Source: Synchiropus splendidus (taxonomy: Eukaryota > Chordata > Actinopteri > Syngnathiformes > Callionymidae). Taken from it: a DNA stretch of 64,000 bases. Location of the stretch: assembly GCF_027744825.2 (NCBI RefSeq), contig NC_071348.1, positions 1,094,063-1,158,062 of the forward strand. The letters are read 5' to 3'. The notes below the pieces were generated by a model. The model searched no databases, was not told where the DNA came from, and saw only the letters and a list, made by a program, of their open reading frames with translations. Shown one piece after another: positions 47,435-59,496 of the stretch; the stretch's first letter is position 1; every line of letters starts with the position of its first letter. The position numbers and the translations under genes were made by a program.

Positions 47435-47782
47435 CTGTGAAAGACAGAAAGAGAGGCTCAAGGACCAACAGACACGGCAAATGGTGAGGAGGGCAAGAGT
47501 GGACAACATGTACTGCAGCAACGCCTCACTGACGTCAACTGTAAAGAATCTTTTCAAGCTTTTACTGCTTCTCTATGATTAGACAAGAACAAAGAGCACT
47601 GAATATGCTCAGCCTCATTCAAGGACAAAGACTTCAGCAACATCTGAAAGACAAGTGGGATCTGTTTGGCTCTGGATGTGATCACCGCCACAACTTGGTC
47701 AGTCACGCTGACGTCCACACATCAAGGAAGTCTGTGCAGACGGTGCTCAGCCAAAACCCAACCCAGAGGTCAACCACCGCCG

Positions 47783-47794
47783 CCACTAGAGGGT
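47783..47794 (+). promoter_or_regulatory. CTCF-like motif
   Basis: CCACTAGAGGGT matches 11 of 12 positions of CCASYAGRKGGC, the last base differing. It lies in the cdkal1 intron and is oriented forward. Confidence 0.3.
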
Positions 47795-47902
47795 GCATTT
47801 CTGCGCCAATGTTTGCTGCCGCTTCCTGGGTTCGGTTCTTCTTCTAGACATCCTGTTGGGACACTGGTGGAGGTCAACACTGACTCAGTGCTTTTCTAGT
47901 TT

Positions 47903-48050
47903 AAGGGTGGTTGCACACTGTGGGTGCTGTCTCTGCAGCCTGAGTTCGATTCCATCCCTGCTGTGCAGCCTCGCACCTCTGCGCCTCAGGCCATGTCCCT
48001 TTTTTCCTGCTCAGCTGGTTTGTGACCCACGACGAAGCACGTCTGAAGGA
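47903..48050 (+). mobile_element. tRNA-derived SINE fragment
   Basis: AAGGGTGGTTGCACACTGTG followed by GGTGCTGTCTCTGCAGC and AGTTCGATTCC (B-box at about 47944-47953) matches the head of common fish tRNA-derived SINEs (GGTGG...GCAC.GTGG...GCTGT.....CAGC...GGTTCGATTCC). No cloverleaf with intact acceptor stem can be drawn, so it is not a functional tRNA. The 3' limit is uncertain. Confidence 0.45.
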
Positions 48051-48840
48051 AGTCGGCATCTACCACCATCAGGCTGACCACCTTATTTCAATGTCACTTC
48101 TTTGCTCTACAAGTTGTCCTCACCTCAGATATGAACTGATGACGGAGCACCACTACGGCTCTAACGAATGTGGCGTTTTACAGCCAAAATTACACATGAA
48201 AGAGTCTTGTCATGTTTATTTTACAAGGAAATCGCGGAAACGAGCTGCATAGGTTTCCGGCATCTAGCGCCAAGTCGCCTGAGGTGAGAAGCTCACCCCC
48301 CATGGAGAGTTTCCACGAGACAAGGTGCAGCTCTCCAGCCGGGAATAAGTTGGCGGCCAAACCCGACTCGCTTGTGTTCACATCTCGGACTGAACATGCT
48401 TTGTCTCGAGACTTAAAGAGCTACTCACAAAACGTACATCAACCAAGTGGGATCTACCGTGACACCACGGCTCTCCTGCTGACTCAGATCGGCTGCCGAC
48501 CCCTCCAACTATTACGCAGCTCCACAGGACACTGAGCAGGACAGAGGTGTTGATGGTGTGGTGGCAGGGGCGACCGGGGCCCGCCGCTAATCTGTCAGTC
48601 TTTATCCAGCTAGCGGAGGATGATCGGAGCAGGAGAAGAGGCCGCACTGTCACACAGCCAGCACCACACCTGTCCAATCAACACGCCTGGAGAGAATCGC
48701 TGGCGGGCTCCAGGCACCGAGGAGGAGGGGAGGCCTGCGTAGGTGAGGGTCACTGGAGCCCCATTACAGGGTGATTAAATGATGAAAGAGCTTGTCCCAT
48801 TTCATCGGAAACCCCCCTTTAACTTCCACACTTCCACAGC

Positions 48841-48867
48841 CACCCCCACCCCCACCCCCACACACAC
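48841..48867. repeat. (CCCCCA)n then (CA)n run
   Basis: Three C5 runs separated by single A residues, then CACACACA. The minus (cdkal1 sense) strand is G-rich. Confidence 0.9.
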
Positions 48868-50527
48868 AGGTGGCTGTGGTTCCTATTAGAGCTGTCAGGA
48901 TAGATATGCATCGGTTTGATGCTGTGAATGTAAGACAAGGCGACGATTGGATGATACCTCCAGAGCCCCGCAGCCTCATCCCTCCTCCTGTCACATCTTG
49001 CTCTTAAACACTTTCTCTTCATTGCAAGCAGTGGTGTATGTATTTCAATAGATAGTTTAGAAAAAAAACGTTGCCATCAAGTTGGTGATGACAGAGAGCT
49101 GCACTTTTGGATCAAGAAAAGTTTCAATATTTAAATTCACAAAGAGCAGTGACTGACAAGGAAGAGCCAGCTGACAGAGAGGAGCGTGAGGTGCAGTCTG
49201 AGGCTCAGCGTGAGCCAATCGACCTGACAATGCTCTGCTGCTGAGGAGAAGCTTGAGGAGGAAACACAGCTGGAAGGTCAAATCAAAGTTGTTAAAAAGA
49301 GCATGAGACACACTCATTGATGTCACAAAATATCTGTTCCTCTCTCTGGCAAAATATTTCATTTTGAAAAAGAAGCTTTGGAGTCAAAGTGAGGAACCAG
49401 GGACCTTGGTTTGTGGTGAGAAAAGGCTGGGGGAAGATCTCAGGTCAAAACCCAAGAGACTGAGATGCTCTCAGCAGGGAGTCTGGACTGGACAAGCTCC
49501 AGGAGACACTCATAGTAGAGCAACTGTGGCCTTCAGATGCTTCATGTACTGGAGGGTCTCCAGCCGGGGGAAGCCTCGGGGCAGAACCAGAGGAAGGCTG
49601 CTGAGTCTGGCATGAAGCTAAGACGGCAAACTCTAATCTAGGCGGATTAGGATGACAATACTTTACAAAGTTCAGAGAACAAAACATCTTGAACTCAGCA
49701 ACAAGCAAACCTGCTCATGCACGCAGGACGACATGAATGAGAGGTGAGAATTGCAACTCAAACGATGGTGCATACACAAACTTGTGATGGAGCACAACTT
49801 GGGTTTATGGCCCGAGAGGGAGGAGCAAAGGAGGCGATGAGGAGGGGAGAGTGGGGAAAAAAAAAAACCTCAGCATGCATCGCCTCCCGCCTAATAAAAG
49901 GCATAACTTCAAACATGCTTCTGATGACGGTAAAGCAGTAGGAAATGGATTGATTTCAAGATCTTTTAAAGTGAATTTCCCACAGGTTGAGAGAGGCTCT
50001 TTGAAGCTGAGTGATGCGAACAGCTGTGTGTGTGTGTGGGACGGAATGTTCATGTCTTTAGGGCTGACCTTAATGTTAGTTTATTTTAAAAAAGGAGCAG
50101 AAAGTGGTGTCGCTATCAGCCGTGGAACGCTCTCATGACCACCGCAGGGCGCGCGGGCGTTTGAGGATGTGTGATATCACAGGTAACCTACTTTCCTCCC
50201 CCCAACAGGAGCTTCAGCAGCTGACACCTGCTGCGAAGACTCCTGTGACATGCAGAGCGACTGATCTGATTCACTGGCAAATGAGCCCCGGGAACTTCAC
50301 GTTGAGATGAAATGGTTAATCGTCTCTGCGAGATAAATGACGCCTCTTTCGCCACGCTGCCACAAAGTTCATTTTTAAGCACACCTGGAATTAAAAAAAT
50401 CAAATGTAGATCACCTGATCCAGAAATAAAATCCTGCAACTTCATGTTATCACGACGTGAGAAGCAGCAGTGACATCACATACTCTGAGTGCTGGTGCCA
50501 AGGAAAGGCTAAATGCTTTTCAATTAC

Positions 50528-50611
50528 CTGTTCATAGAACTTGTTGTGAGCCACGTAGTGTTGGGCGTCGAAGGATTCTTCCGTCACCAGCACGTGCTGC
50601 CTCTCGCCGAC
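50528..50611 (-). CDS. cdkal1: cdkal1, antepenultimate coding exon: start of TRAM domain
   Basis: Acceptor ATGTGCCTCCACAG|GTC (AG at 50612-50613) and donor GAACAG|GTAATTG bracket 84 nt, 28 codons, phase 0 on both sides. The peptide [15 protein letters not shown] then [10 protein letters not shown] is close to the vertebrate CDKAL1 string [13 protein letters not shown]...YVAHN.FYEQ, which begins the TRAM domain just after the radical-SAM core. It joins in frame to the next exon as FYEQ|VLVPK, the order found in the family. The preceding exon, which should carry the NQFYPRPGTPAA-type segment, is not found up to 64000. Confidence 0.96.
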
Positions 50612-51944
50612 CTGTGGAGGCACATCACGGTCAGCACACACATCAAACAGCAGAGGCTTGCCTTTATTTGGACGAGGCAGGACTGCAGTTGGAAGGAGAG
50701 CAGGATGTTCAAACGCATGAGCAGGTGACATGAAGGTGCCATGAAGTTCAAAATGTAAATCACTCAGGAAAATGATTAAAGGTCAAAGGATAGAAGAAGA
50801 GTAAAATCCCAACTTTTGTCTGTAATATGAATATTCAAATCTCTTTTTCCTCAAGATACATCCATTACAAAGATGAAATACATGTTAGACTATGGTAAAC
50901 TTGGAGGATCTTTCCATCTGTCTGACGGTAAATTCTGCCCCACCTCATGTTTGCAGGAAAAGCAATTTAACATTTAATTACAATCTCAAGGTTTTAAAGT
51001 CACTTGAGTCCTGCGAGGGAGTGCAGGCACTATTCAACGCCGGGCTCCCACAATACCAGGAGCGGATAAAAGGAAAGCGCCAGGCTATAGCCAATAGAAG
51101 AGGAACACTCTAGGAGAGCGTCTATTCAGATCAGAAAATCAAATACGACGAGCAGACCTTCCCGCAAAGAAACCCAGAACAAACAATTGTCACCGCAAGA
51201 CGCACATTAAAGCCTTTCTTTGAAAGCACACTGCATAAGAGAAGCAGAGCCTCGAGAGATCTTGACCATCCAGTAAAAGAACTCTCTTCAGTCATCAAAT
51301 AATTTCCATATTTTCCCTGAAAGAGGGAGACAATCGCCTTGGCCATGAAATCCCAACCAATCATTTGAAAACAGGAGAGAGGAGTCTCCATGGACGATGA
51401 TGTTTGCTGATGACACGGTGAGAGGAGAGGAGGGGTCGGACTTCCTGTGGAGGGCCAAGACAGAGAAAAGCCCAGAGATTGGAAAATGTAAATCATCAAA
51501 TATGTAAAAGAGGTGGATTCTATTGAAAACCTCCAGGGTGGAGTGGCATGCTGGAATCAAGGAGATACACCAGTGGAAAAAAATCCACTTCATATCACTT
51601 CGACACATTTGTCATCCTAACGCCTGGCAGAAAACATACAGGACAACTTCTCTTTAAATGTAACACAGCACACTGTGCACATAGGACGCATCTGAAGGCA
51701 GTGACAGCCCAGTATTGGGAGTCAGTTGCTGAAACAGCATACAGTGAATACGACAATCGGACATTGACTCTTCTCTCTCTAGTTTTAATTGATCACATCT
51801 GCTTCATGGCCGATTCCTGCTCATCATTCAGTCCAAAGCATTTTGAACTGCAGCACCCACCCACGCGCGCGCGGGCGCGAGTGACACTCTCTTCTCCACC
51901 CAGTCGTGATGCTAACAGAGCATCATGGGAGCTTAATGTCCGGC

Positions 51945-51952
51945 ATTTGCAT
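51945..51952. promoter_or_regulatory. Octamer ATTTGCAT
   Basis: A perfect POU octamer sits in CCGGCATTTGCATTTTATTAC, with a CGCGCGCGGGCGCG Z-DNA-prone run 70 bp upstream. Binding is not shown. Confidence 0.2.
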
Positions 51953-53204
51953 TTTATTACAGCTGGCAGCAAGTCCCGCGCTGTAAAACTGTGCTGACTG
52001 ATGATTTCCTCCGCAATATGTCACAGTCTTAGAAGTCTTTCCGCTGACACTCCGCCTCAGGTGTTCATCCTCCTGCCTGCCCCACCCGTCCCTCCCCTTG
52101 TACTTCTGTGTCTCCTGATCTGTAAGCATTATGTTTTTTAAGTCTTCACATCTCCCCCCGCTCCTTTTATTTCATGTTCGCATGGCGAGACTGTTTTCCC
52201 AGCTCCTCTGCACCTGCGCCGGCTCGCTGACACTCCAGCACAAATAAATCACCAGGTTCTGCTAAGCCGAGCCATTTTGCTGAAAGTAAACCTTCTTTCC
52301 AAATCTCTCTTTGAACATGACGCCCGGATGGCCCACATCGAAAGTTGGCCCTTTTTATTAGCTCTGTGCGATTGAAGGCAGATGTCTCGGTGTGCGAGCT
52401 CAGAGGAAACAAACTCCACACAGACTTCTCAGAAGAAAGCAGTGGTGGATTTGTTCCTTCGGCCAACGTATTACAAGTCAGAGAACCAGATACAAGAGAC
52501 ATAATTGATAAGAAAATGACTCCTGTTTTCAAAGAAGTATTTCAGTTTCCAGCTGGTTGTCGAACACTGCAGCAGTCTCAGAAGACTCGCTGTGTCAGTT
52601 CCCAGTCCTGAACTATCCTCAAACACAGACTAACTTTCTGGAGATGAGCATAAGTTTTATTTAAAAAAATAAAATAAATAAATGAATAAATAATAATAAC
52701 ATTGCAAATTAGCATTGAAACTCAAGTCTATGTCCAAGGATCGAATCAGAAAATTGGCATGACTTGGACCAGGCTGTAAACTGTGCATGAGCTACACATC
52801 CCATAGTGCACTGCAACACCTCAAAAATCATGACTCAAAGGTACATTTCTGACTGAAAACAGTGAGTTTCCAGATGTCCACTGGGACTGACGTCGGCACA
52901 TGGGGACCTTGGTTTGATGGTATGTTCCCACTGCGGCACAGTAGAAACACCTGAAACGTGCTCCACTTGCATGGACAACATTGCAACAGAATAATGCGAA
53001 GAGAAAAGTAAAAAATCACCAGTCAAATAGTAGGAGAGGGACACAGCCAGTACTTTGCAGGCAAACGCGACACTGCTGGATTAGTATTCCCAACAAGCCT
53101 CGAGTCCCAAATTCCACACGACATGTCACACAGTTTTAATCGACAGCAGCATCCAGAGACTAACATCTCATCAAACACGGCAGATCCACAGCAGATTTGT
53201 GGGA

Positions 53205-53330
53205 TCACCGGTTTAATTGATATTTAATCCACATGATAACGCAGATAATTACAGCGCCGTGGCTTTTAATTTTGTAATCAATGTTTTCAATCTGCATCAC
53301 AAATAAATAAGGGAGCAATTCACAGAGACA
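53205..53330. promoter_or_regulatory. Candidate intronic conserved non-coding element
   Basis: GGTTTAATTGATATTTAATC, ATGATAACGCAGATAATTAC (TAATTA at 53246-53251), TTTTAATTTTGTAATCAATG and CTGCATCACAAATAAATAAG follow one another without simple repeats. This density of homeodomain, GATA and SOX-like cores in an intron of the known bystander gene cdkal1 fits a long-range developmental enhancer. Inference from motifs only. Confidence 0.33.
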
Positions 53331-56300
53331 TTTCCCCAAAACCCAGCAGTGCCATATGTGGCTCCAACCGCCGCGTGGCGTCAACACCACGGAAGAAAAA
53401 GTGCCACGGAAGAAGTGCTTTTTTTTGCTGTTTGACTTGACTTCACACCACTTTCACTGACAAAATGGGGGCTTTGCAGAAACACCCAAAAGTGAACCCT
53501 TGTGTGATGCGCACGTTTAGATAGATGTGATAGACTAGGCGACAGTGAAAGTAATGGTTAGTTGCAGCCCTACATTGAAGCCAGCTGAAGACAACACAAG
53601 CCCACACAGAGGCCTGTGCGTGGTTCCATCTCTTGAGGCTAGTTTATGAACAATTACCCTGGAATTCTTCCTCAACTACACAGTTGGCAGAAGACTCCAC
53701 CTGCAGCCTGCAGGTCTCGGGGCTATGCACCGCACATGATCTCTGGGCTCCAGCTGCAACCTCCGCTCGACTCTGGCCAAACCTGGATGCTCGGCACCTG
53801 CAGCAGGACGTGCACCTCCAACCATCCGTCACATCATGTCGCCACCTTCATTTTTAACTTCCAAAGTAAAGGAATAGAATATTGGATTCCCCTTCTGCTG
53901 ATCCTCCGGAATGGAGCCCTTGACTGGGGTCAAGAGGTCAAGTTCTTAACAAGAGCCTCAGGATGAATCTGGTTGATCAGACCAGTCTAAAATCAAACCC
54001 TTAACCTGGTTGGTTACACAGCCACCTGAAGACCCTAGTTTTACAGGGCTGACCGGATCCAAGTCAAGGTTTCAGTGGCGCTATTCTCAGACCTTGCTTT
54101 TCCTAAGGTTAATAGAGATCCAGATGGGATGAAGGACTCTACTGCTTGTGTTCTGTTTAGCGCCTTCATGGAAACACACATTCACACTCGGTTGCCTGAT
54201 CCATTTCATCTTACCAGCAGAAAAGACATTTCAGTCTTGCACCCGAGTGACAGATCTGGTTTGTCAGAAAAGACAGATAGGTGTCGGCGTCACAAACACA
54301 CAACATCACAGAGGGCTGTCAGAGTGGCCTGTAGGCTGCTGGGTGTCACAGACGCTCAAGTGAATCGCATCAGAGCACAGGCAACGCTGCAAACCAGCGG
54401 CTCAGACACACGGCTGAAGCCAAGCCTCACGTCACAGACAGGTGTCATAAAGAAACATCAAGAACCCTGATGATGGCACGCTTGTTACTGTTACTCAGCA
54501 ACCGCAACATGGCGGCACCTGGCTGGGAGACTCTTTGTACTTACAGCCGCTCAGAACGTCCACGAGCGGAGCCACACTTCAGCTATGGTGTCCTGCTCAG
54601 GACAAAACACACCCAGCCTCTGTGCCACAGAATGGAGAGTATCCTGGCGACAATGACTGCATCCTAACTAACCCTTTTGTGGGGAGAGAATGTGAAAGAA
54701 AAACCCGGTTTTCTCACTCGCTCAGCTACTGATCATAGGGATGACTTCTATTCCCGATTTAAAAAAGAGCTGAGGCCAAAAAACGTTTTTCTCATTCAGT
54801 AATACAATAGTTGTCACGACGAAGACACCTGACATCACAAACAAACAAACAAACGTAAATGGCTTCCCTAAAAGCACAAGTTTGAGTCCCAACATTAGCT
54901 TCATCCCTGATCGCTCTTCCTTGCACAGTATATTGTGAATAAACACGCATTTTTCTAAGCCTCCATGCTGGTGGCAGTAGGCGGGGTGTGGTGAGGGACT
55001 CCAGCCTGGAGGGTTATGAATGGGCAAGAGTATGAAAATCCTGTCCCTGTGCGCCTGGGAGGCTGGTGTGTGTAAATCATGGGAGTGTTACAGAGCTGCT
55101 GTTTGTGTGAGCGGAGCAACAAGAGGCCCACATCTATACATTGCCATTAATCTATAATTGCGTCTGAAACTAAAGCTGTGGCAGCAGGAATGATTGTGGC
55201 TGTCACTTGGGGCCGCACCTGAGGTCTCCAGGCATCACACAGAGGTGTTCAGCCTGTCTGCTGAGCACGGCCCCACTGAGAGGGACTGGTGTACGGGCTT
55301 TGATAAGACGGGCATTCCACGGGCTCCAAGGCCAGCGAGGCCACTGCAAGGATCCTGTTCTGGTCATCCCCCATTGGCTTTTGATAAGTAAGAAGCAGTT
55401 GGGAAGTAGCCAAGACACAATCTGGCTTCCAGCACAGTGAAGCCACGGAGAACAGAGGTTCTGCTGGATCAAATGGACTCCATGCAAACGACAGGTTTCC
55501 TCAATCGGTCTCAACTGCTCAGCTTTGTCCAGTCGCTTCACTCAGGAGGCAACGGAGACTTGCAGAAGACGGCATTGGAAAAACAAGTTGCCACTGGCTT
55601 TTTTCCAGAAAGTACAGAACACAAAAAAACAACTTTAACTTTTGGACGTACGCCCATTAAACTATTGGATCTACTTGTCAAATGTCCTTAAAAGCAAACT
55701 GTGTGACACCTCATCCACCAGAAGGCGTCGTGGAAACACAGAGGAACCTCACGTCTGTTTAAAGGAGGATGACATCACATGTTTCCAGGGATTTACTTCA
55801 ACGTCTGTGCTGTCATAACATTAGACACCAGAACAGTGGCGACGAAGGCAGTGACTCCTGAGTCACAGCTGAATAGAGAAGAGGGGCAAATGCAGGTTCA
55901 ATGACAAAATCCACTACTAAGTATTCAAGTAGAATAAAACCTGATTTGGTTGAATATTCTGAAACAAGACAAAATGGTTACGTATTTATTTGTTGTATTA
56001 GTAAAGCGTTAAGCAAATTGACGCTCATAACATCGGCAGTTTTTTCTTTTTTTTCTTTTTGTCAGATGATCGTGAAGCTCCAATAAAGAGAAAAAACAAA
56101 CGCTGAATCTGAAAGGCTCTCAATACTCGTCCCCAATACTCCAGGCTTAAGAAGAACAGAAAGCACTTCCTCTCAGCCACACAGAGACACCAAGGTAAAT
56201 GAACATGCTCAGTCCATCTTATCTCAATGATGCATGGAGCATCCATGAGAGCGTTCCAGCACCAGCCCCTGCTGCCTGCCTCTCTGCCGCGGAGCTTCAA

Positions 56301-56823
56301 GTGTTCACCAGAGTGTTTGCTATTGGGCTCTTAACATTTAGATTCTCTTCATGGACTAATGACTCTGTATTGCCGTGTGCTTGTATCCCCTCCTCCGATG
56401 GCACTGATGGGACCTTCTTGCGCGGTGATGGACCGTCGAGTGCGTTTATATTCCTCCCTCACACTGACTCAATCAGCAGCCACCAAGGACACAACAACCA
56501 AGGACACCACTGGCAGGAGGGAGACACAGAGAGAAGCAAACCAGTTCTGTTTGGCACAGAAAGGTGTAGGAGTCCTGGGAAGGATGGCGTTTTATTTGAC
56601 TTGTAAGAGTGAAAGAGTAAAACAAAGCGCAGCGTCTGCCTTCAGTCCTGAAGGCCGGGCGAGGAAATGCTGACAGGTGCTCCTGTGATTAAAGAAGTGA
56701 AGTATGAATGGCACAGAGCTCCTCGACTGACAGAAGCAAGCAGAGGAAAAAAAGTTCCAGACCCCCGGCGCCCTTTAGACACAGCGTGGAGAGAACATTG
56801 GAAAGCGCTGACACCCTGGATCA

Positions 56824-56879
56824 TATGTATGTGTCTATATATATGTATATATATATATATATATACATACATATATATA
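56824..56879. repeat. AT-dinucleotide run with TGTA/TACA edges
   Basis: An imperfectly self-complementary TA run of about 55 bp (TATATATGTATATATATA ... TATACATACATATATATA) that could extrude as a cruciform. Confidence 0.92.
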
Positions 56880-58023
56880 GGCGTCTCACGCCTGGGGCCC
56901 GCTCTATACAGCCCCCTGTGGGCAGACGGCAAACTAGAGGTGACAAAAGTAACTTGTGCTGAGAGGCATTTTGGCCGTTCTGGCAAGTTCAGCAGGAAAA
57001 AACAAATGTGTGCATTCAAAAGCAAAGAAAAGCGGCAGCTCCCCGGCAGAAAACATCCCTGCAGGAGGTCCTGAATGAGGCTCAAACTGCAGCAGCTGAT
57101 CACACTTCAGTGCCCCTGCTAATGTTCCCAATGATGCTCACTACTGCAGTTCTTGCTTGTTCTGATGTGGTTGACGTTGACATTAAAACACCTTACTGTC
57201 CTCATCTGTACTGCAACTTTTGACGCTGCTTAGGCGGCTACTGTTACGCTACTTTGAATGTGACTTCAAAGCTACTGCTGCGAGCGAATACACTCCTACA
57301 CTAGTGCTAATGCTAATACAACTACTGGTATCATAATACTACAGTGTCATAAGTACTATACTATGACACATGGGTTGTGTCATTTCACGGATCAGTCAGC
57401 AAAGTCAGTTGCAGGGTTACCGCCAGGATTTTTTTTAAACTGTGGCGAAATAAATCAAATAAAATCCAACAAAAATTTGAATAAATCCATATTTCCACTT
57501 TCCATCAGGAGAAATTTCACCTCATTGTTCACGGCGACTCTCACGTAAGCCATCGGATGCAAAGCAGCATCTGCAACATTCATCAGCCTGGTAGGTTTTC
57601 CACACTCAGGTACACAATATTCGAAAAACTGCATGCATAAATACAGCTTGTCAATGTATATGTATGCGGCTGATAGCGACAGATCCAACAGAGAAATGCT
57701 TATTAGTGGAGTACGGGCCACGTGCACATGCTGCCTGATTTGAATAAGTAAACTTCTGTATGTAATGGACACACAATTGTATGCACATATCCAATGCGCC
57801 GTCAGGAGGAACAGCCGTCTCCGCGTGCCCATCTTGATTCAACCTAACCGTCGAAACAAATATGTAATGCAATGAAACGTCCCTCAGTTTCTGGGCTGAC
57901 GGGACACTAATGAGTTATGGCTGTTGTGCGACCGTGGGCTCACTGGGAGCTGAGACAAGCCCGCTCTGATGTGTGCACGCTACTTGCCCACGTGTGGACA
58001 GGATGCCGACTATAGCATGATCC

Positions 58024-58041
58024 GCCGGCCGGCCGGCCGGC
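58024..58041. repeat. (GCCG)n palindrome
   Basis: GCCGGCCGGCCGGCCGGC is an 18-bp perfect self-complementary CpG-rich tandem. Confidence 0.95.
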
Positions 58042-58374
58042 ACATTAGTGCATGCATGTGTCAGGCGCAGGAAGAATGGATCTGGACAGGTGGGGAGAAT
58101 AAATTCACACTGTATCTCCCTCTGCCGAGAGATGATGATAGAAGGATCAGAAAAGAGCTGACACGCACACTTACCGACCCGCTCGGCGGAGGAGAACTTC
58201 ATTAACTGGCTCCGATTGGACACGGCTTTTTCTCAAATGTCACATTCATGATATATATTTAGCAAAGGAGGGAAAACAAGCCTTTTCCCCGCAGGAAATC
58301 TGAACAAAAAACAAGATGGACGCAACAAATGACGAAACACCTTGGAGCGGCTCGGGTGACGGAAGGTAAAAGTG

Positions 58375-58382
58375 TGACGTCA
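58375..58382. promoter_or_regulatory. CRE palindrome TGACGTCA
   Basis: A perfect CRE within GTGTGACGTCACAAAAC. Functional status unknown. Confidence 0.3.
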
Positions 58383-59396
58383 CAAAACAAGTCTTTGATT
58401 ATTTGCAGCAGTATAAAAACAGGAAATATGTTCTTGTAATTACACTACTGCGTATGATAATAAGCATTACACGCTGTGTACCTGTGACAGTCGGCCCTTT
58501 GAAATAGAATTGACCCTAAACCTGATTTTGAAATTTATGAAAAAACAAAAAACAAAAACGAAATACACACATATATATACACTGTATATGCATGAAATGA
58601 AAAGTGAAAAACCTATTGGGTTTCACTTGACTAAAAAGGGTCTCTTCTACAATGCATTATTACAGCATTCATACAGCAATTGATTATCCTTTTATTTTAT
58701 TTTTCTTACCGTTATTTCCACCTGCAGTAGTGTTCAAACTCCTATTTTATTTACCAAGCCAATAAATAAACAGATCAAACCAAATGGAAAAACAAACAAC
58801 AGGTATAGTTCAAACAGACAGGTCAAAATGTACATCAGGAAAAGCCAAAGGCCTCAGCAAGATGAGACTTGAGGAGGCGAATGGCTCACAAAAGGGCTGA
58901 TATTAGCACTTCAATGGTGCTGATTGATTTATGGTGGTGGAGATAAGGCAGCTCTGACTCAGACACACACACCAGCGAACGCACAGGCGGAATATTAATC
59001 AAAGGGGCGCAGGTAGTAATCAGACGCGGCTGGAAGAAGCCAGGCGGCTCGTGCACAGCTGCCTCTCTGGAGGCAACAGCCATCAGCAGCATTCAGGGCG
59101 GACAAAAGCACCGTCACGCAGCAGCCGCAAACACGGCCCGAGTGGAGCCAGGACCAACAACCAACCGCCATATTCCATCAATAAAAACACTCGGCAAAGA
59201 ACACTTCCATTGATTTCTATTGTCTTTCCAGAAGTAGCCAGGCTTCTCTTTATCCAACACATAATGGCTTTATGAAGTTATGGCCACTGGGAGGTATCAA
59301 ATGATCAATATCCTGCAGCCGGTGAGACCAGTCTGGAGGAAAAGTGAGCGGCCATTCAAATCAGCCGGAGAGTCCCAACACGCTTCTGATACCGAG

Positions 59397-59496
59397 GAAG
59401 GATGGTGGAGATACTGAGCTGCAGTGAGACTCCAGAGCATGAAGGATGGTGGAGATACTGAGCTGCAGTGAGACTCCAGAGCATGAAGGATGGTGG
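59397..59496. repeat. Minisatellite, 44-bp unit, 2.3 copies
   Basis: The unit begins GAAGGATGGTGGAGATACTG and ends ACTCCAGAGCAT. Two full copies (59397-59440, 59441-59484) appear identical; a third is cut after GAAGGATGGTGG. The identity suggests a recent tandem duplication. Confidence 0.95.

Larger units (their letters stand above)
47435..50527 (-). other. cdkal1: cdkal1 intron, 3.1 kb
   Basis: Bounded by donor CAG|GTAATTG at its 5' end (minus strand, 50521-50530) and the acceptor next to 47434. Contains a CTCF-like site (47783-47794), a tRNA-derived SINE fragment (about 47903-48050) and a CCCCCA run (48841-48867). About 49360-49640 and the remaining sequence show nothing I recognise. Confidence 0.85.

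Noticed and set aside
54508..54667. ATGGCGGCACCTGG with good start context, 53-codon frame
   Set aside because: No splice donor that leads anywhere, no family resemblance. Other ATGGCGG strings (about 22112, 28336) behave the same; they are more likely YY1-type motifs or chance.
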